DNA of 64,000 nucleotides from Astropecten irregularis (Eukaryota; Echinodermata; Asteroidea; Paxillosida; Astropectinidae), in NCBI GenBank assembly GCA_963971285.1, contig OZ020247.1, positions 15,024,614 through 15,088,613 on the forward strand. Reading direction: 5' to 3'. Below the pieces are notes generated by a model. The model was given only the letters and a program-made list of their open reading frames with translations. It did not search any database and was not told the DNA's origin. Position 1 is the stretch's first letter; each line of letters begins with the position of its first letter. Position numbers and translations under genes: made by a program. Shown here piece by piece: positions 23,132 to 32,856 of the stretch.

Positions 23132-25540
23132 TTCTGGAGTTTCAAATGTGATAAAGTTAACAGAATATTGTCTTTGAATAGCTGGACTGTGAGGCTGATT
23201 ATACTCCACTCATTCTATGATGCCAGATCAATTAACAAAATATCTATTGTAGATTTTATTAGAGATCCCAGGAATGGGCCAAGATCCATTTTGTTTTTTA
23301 GCCTGATCATCTTTAATATTGAAACTGATTTTTGTGCAGTTACATTTTGTAGTGCACTGCACTCAACATGATCATGGCAAAGTATTACTCAGAGAACTGT
23401 GTGATTTGGTGGGTTTTAAACGTCCCTGTTTGGAAAATTTTATCTGCAAATGTATTGCAGACATGTTGGATTTATCTTATGCAAAACGTGTGGTAGGAGT
23501 GTCATTCCACCAGGCTGGGGCAGGATTTGTATGGTATCCCTTGTAAGCTGTAACATCTAACATCATTTATTATGGACTAGTCTCTCAAATCTTAATTAGT
23601 GGAAAAATAAATAATAAATAATACATGTATTTTAACGTTCCGTCCTAATAAAGGATTGTAGATGGTACAGTTTCTGGATGGTGCCACACATCAGAAAGGA
23701 TACTTTGCGTTTTGGGCAAAACGTAAGGAAATTGTGTTTAAGCAGCATCCTGATGATGTTGAACTGAAGTTAAATGCATATTTCCTGTCATTTGGAAGAG
23801 AATAGGGAAAACAAATAAAAAATCTTGTTTAAATCTTGCAAGTTATCATGTCAGTCATAATGAGAAAACAGAGAAATCCTGTCCCTGAATGATGTAAGAG
23901 CTATAAAGGAAAGTTTTGATGTTCGTTAAAATTTAAACTTTAATTTCCTGTTTTCATTGTGATCAAGTAAAGTACATTTGGAAGGTTTCATACTGTCAAT
24001 TACCAGGAATGAATATAATTTTATGTTACACTGAAGGTAACATCTGCAATGAATAATTTAACAGTATTGTGAAATCAATCCAGCAAAATTATATTTTCCA
24101 GTTAACGAAAACAACATGGGATGTAATAGATTGAGACAAACTTGGCTAGATATTAATTGTTTTCATTTATAAGCTTGAATATTCAAAATATTTCCTGTCA
24201 TCAACTCTTTATCCTATATTTCCTATTTATAGAAATCAATAATATGCTAACATTGAAACATTCAGTTGTTAAACAACTCTGTGTTTATTTTTCTCATAAG
24301 TTGTGTTCAGTTAAGTTTAAGCTGGTACATTCAGTTCAGTTTTAAATAAACCCATACATTTGAGAATGACATACTTTTGTGAAGAGAAAGCATTTCATTT
24401 GAAGTCTCCCTGTCACCAATAACATGAAGGAAGGAAAGCAACCAGAACAACTGCTTTTATTGGCCGTTTTTTTTTTGGGGGGAGGGGGGGGGGATATGAT
24501 CATTGACATTTGATCATATTGTGGGAAGGATTATTAAGATTAGAATAGATGTTCATTGCCTATATTGAAATATTATTGTAAATTTCAGATGCAAGACTGC
24601 CTAAAATACTACTGTCACAAAGATTGAAATGCACACATTTTCAGTGACAGTATGAAAAGATGAATTGCAAATTTCCTCGGTCAAGGTAAAGTAAGCCAGT
24701 GACATTGCCATCCTGGCTTTTGCAAGAACATGCAGTTGCACTGCACATGTATCCTAGCAACCTGAAAGTTGTGGTAATTCTGTGTGCAAACATTAATAAC
24801 TGGCTTAGTTTACAACAAAAGTTGTCAGAAATCCACTGTCACTGTGCTTATGGATGGTGAGTTGGTGACAATAGGTTGGTTTGAACTTTTTGCATAGAAT
24901 ATACATGTGTATTCCATTATATTAACAGGGAGGGTTAGTTCTCATTAGTGCATGGGGTAGTGTCCCAGGTTTACAGGAGTACATTGGAATTTATGGGTTG
25001 GTTCTCTGTCCTCCACATGCACCACACTGTATAATCAGTCTCTTCTCTTCACAAACCCCACCACATTCAAGACAGTATCATGGTGATTCAGATTCAATTA
25101 GGGTTAAACAATAGGTTACATTATGTCAACCTCCTCGGAGTCCTCGCCAAACAAGATTTCTGGTATCAACATCGAGGATTACAATAAAGGCCTGACTTTT
25201 TACTTTTACAGGCTAACTTTAGCACATTTTGATTAAACCAGAAAGCTGACAAATTGTACACAAAAATGCATTAATTACTGTTTTCATACAATTTACTTCC
25301 ATATTCTAGGCAAGCTTCAGAGTATATCTTCCACTACACTTTTTGTTCAGCACAGTCGTTTAGATAGAAACCATGAATTAAACATTTTGGCAAAATGAAC
25401 TTGAGGTATAATGTACAATCTGCTGGAATCTGTGTATATCCTGTATCTACACCACTTGGAAGTATATACAGTGCCAAACACTCTTGTTCATGACCAGTAA
25501 AACTTTGTCTCTGCCAGCTGAGGGCAAGTTATTGCATCAA
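23132..25540. other. Gene-free duplicated spacer
   Basis: Spacer of duplication unit 1 (repeated at 27767-30237). It is AT-rich, with a T/G homopolymer run near 24468-24493. No exon or RNA gene was recognised. Open frames here are preserved between copies only because the copies are young. Confidence 0.55.
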
Positions 25541-25692
25541 GTTCAAGCCTTGAATTTAACAGATGCCCTGGTTCTTGGCCTTAGTGCCCCCTTCAAATAT
25601 TTCCATAGACATGTTTTTTCAATGGAAGTGCCCCTTGCAATGGAAAAGTGCCCTTTGCTCCTTTCAGAATCAAATTCAAGGCCTGCAAGTTT
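25540..25692. repeat. MITE family G (unit 1, first copy)
   Basis: Ends TCAAGCCTTGAATTTAA and AAATTCAAGGCCTG are inverted repeats. The interior has 'cttggccttagtgcccc' and 'ttcaatggaagtgcccctt'. Related copies are at 26120-26438, 30240-30392, 30820-31135, 42395-42557 and 50728-50897. Confidence 0.75.
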
Positions 25693-26119
25693 CTGTTTGG
25701 GCTTGGTTTGTACAGTGTCCATATAGTATCAGGCTCAGCAAACTTGTGCCATAGCACACCCTTCTGCAATTACATGTATTAAGATTATTTCAAATGACCC
25801 ATAATACTGGTGGAAATACTTTAGCACCAATGTCACACAAATATTATCATGCGAAATAGACAACAGCTGCACATGTTAAAAATCAAAAGAAATTAAAAAA
25901 ACCAGAGTTATTAAAAATGCTGGAATATATTTTTTAAATTAACAACAATGATCAAATACACATTCGGACAATAAAAACACACTATCAAGCATTTCAGCTG
26001 TAGTACTCTTTTACTATAATTTTTACCTATTCTTTGAACACTTTACAGTAATTTCTTTGGCATTTGCTTTGGTTTTATAATAATGAGGTGGAAAACTGTG
26101 GGAATATTTTCGTAGCATT

Positions 26120-26438
26120 TCAAGCCTGGAATTTAACGGAGGCCACATAGGCCATGGCCTTTATTGCCCTGATAATTGGCCTTGGTGCTCCTTCAAATAT
26201 TTCCTTAGACATAATGATTTTCCAATGGAAGTGCCCCTTGCAATTGCACTCCGCACTTGCGCTAAAAATAGCACACCGGATCTCAGACAAATTACATTGC
26301 AACCATGCAAACATGTGGTACACTATATGCGTGAGTCAATGTTTGTCTGACATCCGGGGACTTGTGTGACGTCATTGGTGCAGAGCGCTATTGAAAAGTG
26401 ACCTTGCCTCTTTCAGAACCAAATTCCAGGCCTGGCAT
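26120..26438. repeat. MITE family G interrupted by a second element
   Basis: The family G copy is split by about 150 bp at 26245-26395, which carries 'cgcacttgcgctaaaaatagc' and ends near 'agagcgctattgaaaa'. Parts of the same insert also occur at about 43010-43070. Repeated in unit 2 at 30820-31135. Confidence 0.7.
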
Positions 26439-26599
26439 TTGGAATGAACCTGCCTAGATTTGTGCAAAAAATTAATGAGGTAATTATCTATGGTTCTTTC
26501 AATGACAATACATAACAGACATAGTATAATGGTTGTGTACTATACAGCATTATTTAAAGCAGGTTAATTGAGATGTTTATCATGTTAATCAGTAGTTCC

Positions 26600-26698
26600 G
26601 ATGATCATAACCCTAGGTCTGACATGGGGACCCAGTCCCCATGTCAGACCTAGGGTTACGATTCCAGTTCCTATGTCAGACCTAGGGTTACGATCATC
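26600..26698. repeat. Hairpin repeat upstream of DYNLL copy 1 stop
   Basis: Three copies of AACCCTAGGTCTGACAT in alternating orientation. 26609-26631 pairs perfectly with 26635-26657 over 23 bp, and 26600-26625 can pair with 26673-26698. The copy in unit 2 is at 31299-31387. It lies just beyond the DYNLL stop codon, so it may be in its 3' UTR. Confidence 0.75.
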
Positions 26699-26769
26699 GC
26701 AACTAGTTAATCAGCAGGTACAGTATAGGCCTACATGTATTAAAGAATAGTATTGGCTAGGTTTATCCA

Positions 26770-27039
26770 TTAACCAGACTTGAACAGCAGAACAGCCACT
26801 TGGCCCAGGTAGAAGTAGATGAAGTGCTTGGTCTCGTGGGTGACATAGCTGCCGAAGTTCCTGCCCACAATGCAGTGCCAGGTGGGGTTGTACTTCCGGT
26901 CGAATTCCTTCTTGATGTAGGCAGCGATGTCTTTCTCCACGTTGAACTTTTCCATGGCCTGGGTGGCACACTCGATAGCGTCCTGCTGCACCTCTTCAGC
27001 CATGTCGGCGTTCTTGACGACGGCTTTGCGCTCAGTCAT
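26770..27039 (-). CDS. DYNLL: Dynein light chain LC8, copy 1
   Basis: Cytoplasmic LC8 dynein light chain, an 89-residue dimeric hub that binds short linear motifs in dynein intermediate chain and many other partners. Single uninterrupted coding exon, full length, with hallmarks [20 protein letters not shown] and C-terminal LLFKSG; nearly every residue fits animal LC8. A candidate splice acceptor (AACATCCACAG) about 26 bases upstream of the ATG suggests a non-coding first exon. In this copy the DNA beyond about 27137 is MUL1-derived, so the normal first exon and promoter appear lost. It is protein-identical to copy 2, with one silent difference seen (GCC/GCT). Confidence 0.95.
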   Translation of the reverse strand: MTERKAVVKNADMAEEVQQDAIECATQAMEKFNVEKDIAAYIKKEFDRKYNPTWHCIVGRNFGSYVTHETKHFIYFYLGQVAVLLFKSG

Positions 27040-27137
27040 GTTGGTGTTAGTAATTTTAGAAATTCTGTGGATGTTTAATAATACATAAAAGTTATCAATT
27101 AATATCAAACATTGGGAAAATATTGAAATGCACATTT

Positions 27138-27222
27138 GCGGTGCGCAAGATTGCTCCAGCCGCCTCATTGCCCTATATGCAGACAACGTATTAAGCGGGT
27201 GGTACCCCTCTATCACTCCTAG
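27138..27222 (+). pseudogene. MUL1: Truncated MUL1 C-terminus
   Basis: Duplicate of the last MUL1 codons, encoding [18 protein letters not shown] and the terminal VVPLYHS with TAG at 27220-27222. It lacks the membrane segments and the first half of the RING, so it is a breakpoint fragment with no expected function. Lies upstream of DYNLL copy 1 on the opposite strand. Confidence 0.95.
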
Positions 27223-27600
27223 TCCTAGATACACTTGATCTGGCACCAAAAAATGAGTGGATAATTTGAAATAACAAATTCAAAGATATTATTAGGGGCC
27301 ACTCAAAATGTTAAGTGTTTTTTAATTTCTACTTTTTTCCGAAATAGTGAGTGGGCGGGTCAAGGACTCAAATAAATTGTTCAAAGTAAATTGAAAATCA
27401 AAATTCACTTTTAATATTAAAATCCAGAATTTGTTCTGTGCAAAATGGGTGGTTGGGTCAAACAAATTTGGAAAAAAAGTCGAAATTTAAAGACACATTT
27501 TGAGCGGCCCCTTGCCAAGAAAATATGCTTGAAAAGAGCTCTCCAACAATATTACAACACTTCGGGTGCTGTCGTCCTGTGTTTTGACCTATTAAGGCAA

Positions 27601-27766
27601 TAGGGCTCCGAGCTCGAGCTATTGATAGAATACGCCCTTTATATCGACAGCTATAGTTACCTGGATGTTCGGACAAATTTCACAACGTTTACTTGTAAGT
27701 TAATTGGGCAACATGCGACTTGTTTGTCCGAACATCTGAATGTGATGTCACAAGTGCGGAACCCTA
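27601..27766. repeat. MITE family T (unit 2)
   Basis: Copy of the element at 22966 carried along by the segmental duplication; the two are virtually identical. Confidence 0.85.
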
Positions 27767-30239
27767 TTCTGGAGTTTCAAATGTGATAAAGTTAACAGAA
27801 TATTGTCTTTGAATAGCTGGACTGTGAGGCTGATTATACTCCACTCATTTTATGATGCCAGATCGATTAACAAAATATCTATTGTAGATTTTATTAGAGA
27901 TCCCAGGAATGGGCCAAGATCCATTTTGTTTTTTAGCCTGATCATCTTTAATATTGAAACTGATTTTTGTGCAGTTACATTTTGTAGTGCACTGCACTCA
28001 ACATGATCATGGCAAAGTATTACTCAGAGAACTGTGTGATTTGGTGGGTTTTAAACGTCCCTGTTTGGAAAATTTTATCTGCAAATGTATTGCAGACATG
28101 TTGGATTTATCTTATGCAAAACGTGTGGTAGGAGTGTCATTCCACCAGGCTGGGGCAGGATTTGTATGGTATCCCTTGTAAGCTGTAACATCTAACATCA
28201 TTTATTATGGACTAGTCTCTCAAATCTTAATTAGTGGAAAAATAAATAATAAATAATACATGTATTTTAACGTTCCGTCCTAATAAAGGATTGTAGATGG
28301 TACAGTTTCTGGATGGTGCCACACATCAGAAAGGATACTTTGCGTTTTGGGCAAAACGTAAGGAAATTGTGTTTAAGCAGCATCCTGATGATGTTGAACT
28401 GAAGTTAAATGCATATTTCCTGTCATTTGGAACCGAAGAGAATAGGGAAAACAAATAAAAAATCCTGTTTAAATCTTGCAAGTTATCATGCCAGTCATAA
28501 TGAGAAAACAGAGAAATCCTGTCCCAGAGTGATGGAAGGGCCATAAAGGAAAACATTGATGTTCGTTAAAATTTGAAATATGGTTTTCTGTTTTCATTGT
28601 GATCAAGTAAGTACATTTGGAGGGTTTCATACTGTCAATTTATACCAGGAATGAATATAATTTTATGTTACACTGAAGGTAACATCTGCAATGAATAATT
28701 TAACAGTATTGTGAAATCAATCCAGCAAAATTATATTTTCCAGTTAACGAAAACAACATGGGATGTTATAGATTGAGACAAACTTGGCTAGATATTAATT
28801 GTTTTCATTTATAAGCTTGAATATTCAAAATATTTCCTGTCATCAACTCTTTATCCTATATTTCCTATTTATAGAAATCAATAATATGCTAACATTGAAA
28901 CATTCAGTTGTTAAACAACTCTGTGTTTATTTTTCTCATAAGTTGTGTTCAGTTAAGTTTAAGCTGGTACATTCAGTTCAGTTTTAAATAAACCCATACA
29001 TTTGAGAATTACATACTTTTGTGAAGAGAAAGCATTTCATTTGAAGTCTCCCTGTCACCAATAACATGAAGGAAGGAAAGCAACCAGAACAACTGCTTTT
29101 ATTGGCCGTTTTTTTTTTTTGGGGGGGGGAGGGGGGGGGATATGATCATTGACATTTGATCATATTGTGGGAAGGATTATTAAGATTAGAATAGATGTTC
29201 ATTGCCTATATTGAAATATTATTGTAAATTTCAGATGCAAGACTGCCTAAAATACTACTGTCACAAAGATTGAAATGCACACATTTTCAGTGACAGTATG
29301 AAAAGATGAATTGCAAATTTCCTCGGTCAAGGTAAAGTAAGCCAGTGACATTGCCATCCCGGCTTTTGTAAAACTTTACAAGAACATGCACTGCACATGT
29401 ATCCTAGCAACCTGAAAGTTGTGGTAATTCTGTGTGCAAACATTAATAACTGGCTTAGTTTACATCAAAAGTTGTCAGAAATCCACTGTCACTGTGCTTA
29501 TGGATGGTGGTGAGTTGGTGACAATAGGTTGGTTTGAACTTTTTGCATAGAATATACATGTGTATTCCATTATATTAACAGGGAGGGTTAGTTTGTCCAC
29601 TGTAAACACTCCACAAAGTTACACAACCCACAGGGGTAGGTATCTCATTAGTGCATGGGGTAGTGTCCCAGGTTTACAGGAGTACATTGGAATTTATGGG
29701 TTGGTTCTCTGTCCTCCACATGCACCACACTGTATAATCAGTATCTTCTCTTCACAAACCCCACCACATTCAAGACAGTATCATGGTGATTCAGATTCAA
29801 TTAGGGTTAAACAATAGGTTACATTATGTCAACCTCCTCGGAGTCCTCGCCAAACAAGATTTCTGGTATCAACATCGAGGATTACAATAAAGGCCTGACT
29901 TTTTACTTTTACAGGCTAACTTTAGCACATTTTGATTAAACAAAACTGACAAATTGTACACAAAAATGCATTAATTACTGTTTTCATACAATTTACTTCC
30001 ATATTCTAGGCAAGCTTCAGAGTATATCTTCCACTACACTTTTTGTTCAGCACAGTCGTTTAGACAGAAACCATGAATTAACAATTTTGGCAAAAAGAAC
30101 TTGAGGTATAATGTACAATCTGCTGGAATCTGTGTATATCCTGTATCTACACCACTTGGAAGTATATACAGTGCCAAACACTCCTGTTCATGACCAGTAA
30201 AATTTTGTCTCGGCCAGCTGAGGGCAAGTAATTGCATCA
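27767..30239. other. Gene-free duplicated spacer, unit 2
   Basis: Counterpart of 23132-25540. The only larger difference noticed is extra sequence at about 29592-29645 ('gtccactgtaaacactccac'), which is absent from unit 1. Confidence 0.55.
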
Positions 30240-30392
30240 AGTTCAAGCCTTGAATTTAACAGATGCCCTGGTTCTTGGCCTTAGTGCCCCCTTCAAATAT
30301 TTCCATAGACATTGTGATTTTTCAATGGAAGTGCCCCTTGCAATGGAAAAGTGCCCTTTGCTCCTTTCAGAATCAAATTCAAGGCCTGCAAG
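30240..30392. repeat. MITE family G (unit 2, first copy)
   Basis: Duplicate of the element at 25540. It retains 'gacattgtgatttttcaatg', partly deleted in unit 1 at 25609. Confidence 0.75.
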
Positions 30393-30819
30393 TTTCTGTT
30401 TGGGCTTGGTTTGTACAGTGTCCATATAGTATCAGGCTCAGCAAACTTGTGCCATAGCACACCCTTCTGCAATTACATGTATTAAGATTATTTCAAATGA
30501 CCCATAATACTGGTGGAAATACTTTAGCACCAATGTCACACAAATATTATCATGCGAAATAGACAACAGCTGCACATGTTAAAAATCAAAAGAAATAAAA
30601 AAACCAGAGTTATTAAAAATGCTGGAATATATTTTTTTAATTAACAACAATGATCAAATACACATTCGGACAATAAAAACACACTATCAAGCATTTCAGC
30701 TGTAGTACTCTTTTACTATAATTTTTACCTATTCTTTGAACACTTTACAGTAATTTCTTTGGCATTTGCTTTGGTTTTATAATAATGAGGTGGGAAACTG
30801 TGGGAATATTTTCGTAGCA

Positions 30820-31135
30820 TTTCAAGCCTGGAATTTAACGGAGGCCACATAGGCCATGGCCTTTGTTGCCCTGATACTTGGCCTTGGTGCTCCTTCAAAT
30901 ATTTCCTTAGACATTATGATTTTCCAATGGAAGTGCCCCTTGCAATTGCACTCCGCACTTGCGCTAAAAATAGCACACCTGATCTCAGACAAATTACATT
31001 GCAACCATGCAAACATGTGGTACACTATATGCGTGAGTCAATGTTTGTCTGACATCCGGGGACTTGTGTGACGTCATTGGTGCAGAGCGCTATTGAAAAG
31101 TGACCTTGCCCCTTTCAGAGCCAAATTCCAGGCCT
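30820..31135. repeat. MITE family G with nested insert (unit 2)
   Basis: Duplicate of 26120-26438 with the same internal insertion. Confidence 0.7.
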
Positions 31136-31298
31136 GGCATTTGGAATGAACCTGCCTAGATTTGTGCAATAAAATGCGGTAATTATCTATGGTTCTTCCA
31201 ATGACAATACATAACAGACATAGTATAATGGTTGTGTACTATACAGAATTATTTAAAGCAGGTTAATTGAGATGTTTATCATTTTAATCAGTAGTTCC

Positions 31299-31387
31299 GA
31301 TGATCGTAACCCTAGGTCTGACATGGGGACCCACAGACCTAGGGTTACGATTCCAGTTCCTATGTCAGACCTAGGGTTACGATCATC
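31299..31387. repeat. 26-bp perfect hairpin (unit 2)
   Basis: 31299-31324 and 31362-31387 are perfect 26-bp inverted repeats (GATGATCGTAACCCTAGGTC...), separated by 37 bp that contains a third partial arm. Counterpart of 26600-26698. Confidence 0.8.
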
Positions 31388-31458
31388 GCAACTAGTTAAT
31401 CAGCAGGTACAGTATAGGCCTACATGTATTAAAGAATAGTATTGGCTAGGTTTATCCA

Positions 31459-31728
31459 TTAACCAGACTTGAACAGCAGAACAGCCACTTGGCCCAGGTA
31501 GAAGTAGATGAAGTGCTTGGTCTCGTGGGTGACATAGCTGCCGAAGTTCCTGCCCACAATGCAGTGCCAGGTGGGGTTGTACTTCCGGTCGAATTCCTTC
31601 TTGATGTAGGCAGCGATGTCTTTCTCCACGTTGAACTTTTCCATGGCCTGGGTGGCACACTCGATAGCGTCCTGCTGCACCTCTTCAGCCATGTCAGCGT
31701 TCTTGACGACGGCTTTGCGCTCAGTCAT
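31459..31728 (-). CDS. DYNLL: Dynein light chain LC8, copy 2
   Basis: Second LC8 gene, 89 residues with protein identical to copy 1 (starts [12 protein letters not shown], ends LLFKSG). Single coding exon with the same possible 5' UTR splice acceptor just upstream. Unlike copy 1 it keeps unique upstream DNA (31819-32800), shared head to head with the first SRSF gene, so it is the copy more likely to have the ancestral promoter. LC8 works as a homodimer in dynein motors and as a general dimerisation hub. Confidence 0.95.
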   Translation of the reverse strand: MTERKAVVKNADMAEEVQQDAIECATQAMEKFNVEKDIAAYIKKEFDRKYNPTWHCIVGRNFGSYVTHETKHFIYFYLGQVAVLLFKSG

Positions 31729-31818
31729 GTTGGTGTTAGTAATTTTAGAAATTCTGTGGATGTTTAATAATACATAAAAGTTATCAATTAATATCAAACA
31801 TTGGGAAAATATTGAAAT

Positions 31819-32626
31819 GCACCATGCCACGCCTCCCCCAAGGGGCAAGGCCAAGCCAAAAAAGTATAAACTAGGCCAAATTTGAAAAATTGTACTGAAT
31901 ATCTGTTTCCGCCAAAGAATAAAAAACTGAAGAGTGAAGTTTTATTCGTAAACATGGTAAATGAAATCCATCAGTGACAGTATCGATTAATGAAGCGCAT
32001 CATTAGGATGATTATGGTACAACTTACAAGATTAATAGCTCACAGATGAGCTAGAGATAGACCTACTTCACTTGCACCATGTGCACTGTTGCAGTTTTTA
32101 AATAGGCCTAAATGAAAAATATTCAAATTTCAATAATTAGGCCTACTAACGTTAATTAGGCCTAGTGAATATAACTCACCAGTGCCTCCTGAAATTAACA
32201 ATTTTGTGCCCCTCCAAAATTCTACACGTCTCACTTTTCGCGTAGATATGACTCTTCCAGAAAATCAGCTCCAATGAGTAAGAAAAACAGTAAAACACTA
32301 CCAGCATGGATTTTGAAAAAAAGGATGTGCCGCACAAGTACAGCCCGTATTTAGTAAACATTGATTGGTTTGCCCTTTGACCCCAGACTAGACTTGTACC
32401 TATGGGTACGGTGGTGCGGGTAAAAAATTCGAATAATTTCATTGGCCACTCCAGAAGCAGACAGCACAATATAATTGGCTACGATATCCTTTTCTCTCGT
32501 CCTATTCGTCACTACTTGCTAAGCTTTTACGGTAACCTGTAACAGGCAGTAATTGACATGCGCGTGTGATGTATGTAAATATTTAGTCTGGCTTTAGCGC
32601 GTGATTTGCAACACAGAGAGGACCAC
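31819..32626. promoter_or_regulatory. DYNLL / SRSF-A head-to-head intergenic region
   Basis: Unique DNA between DYNLL copy 2 (-) and SRSF-A (+). It should hold the DYNLL first exon and promoter and the upstream control region of SRSF-A. No coding sequence recognised. Confidence 0.5.
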
Positions 32627-32648
32627 AGCGTCGGAAATCAGACTTCAC
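32627..32648 (+). promoter_or_regulatory. Conserved promoter core, SRSF-A
   Basis: GCGTCGGAAATCAGACTT, about 210 bp before the ATG. It is present at a similar distance in SRSF-B (40871-40892) and, on the minus strand, in SRSF-C (62910-62928). An upstream motif 'aaatatttagtctggct' is also shared between A and B. Likely the start-site region. Confidence 0.7.
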
Positions 32649-32856
32649 GTACACAACAAATGAACACAATTTCCATTCATATAACGCACACGTGAAGTGG
32701 CGTTGTATACGTACACGTACGTACGTCGTGTGGAATCGCTTCCCTTCCTTTGCTTTGGTTGTAAACGTAAAATAAAAATTCCTCTTATTTTAGTACTTTA
32801 TATAGTAGAACCCGCACGAAGCTGAATTTCCCGAGTGTTTTTTTCCGGTGGCAACG

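Larger units (their letters stand above)
22477..27137. repeat. Tandem duplication, unit 1 (~4.66 kb)
   Basis: Nearly identical to 27138-31818 in direct orientation. The unit starts inside the last MUL1 exon (GCGGTGCGCAAGATTGC) and ends just upstream of DYNLL. The copies differ by scattered substitutions and small indels, for example at 23813, 25610, 26625 and 29600. At the junction, 'gaaatgcac' of the DYNLL upstream region is joined to the MUL1 RING sequence through a few bases of similarity (TGCAC). Confidence 0.95.
27138..31818. repeat. Tandem duplication, unit 2 (~4.68 kb)
   Basis: Second copy of the 22477-27137 unit. It begins with a MUL1 fragment and ends where similarity stops in the DYNLL leader (about 31818). 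DNA beyond that is unique and is probably the original DYNLL upstream region. Confidence 0.95.

Noticed and set aside
22477-31818. CRISPR-like or satellite array
   Set aside because: The repeat is a single two-copy, 4.7-kb gene-containing duplication; there is no short repeat and spacer structure.
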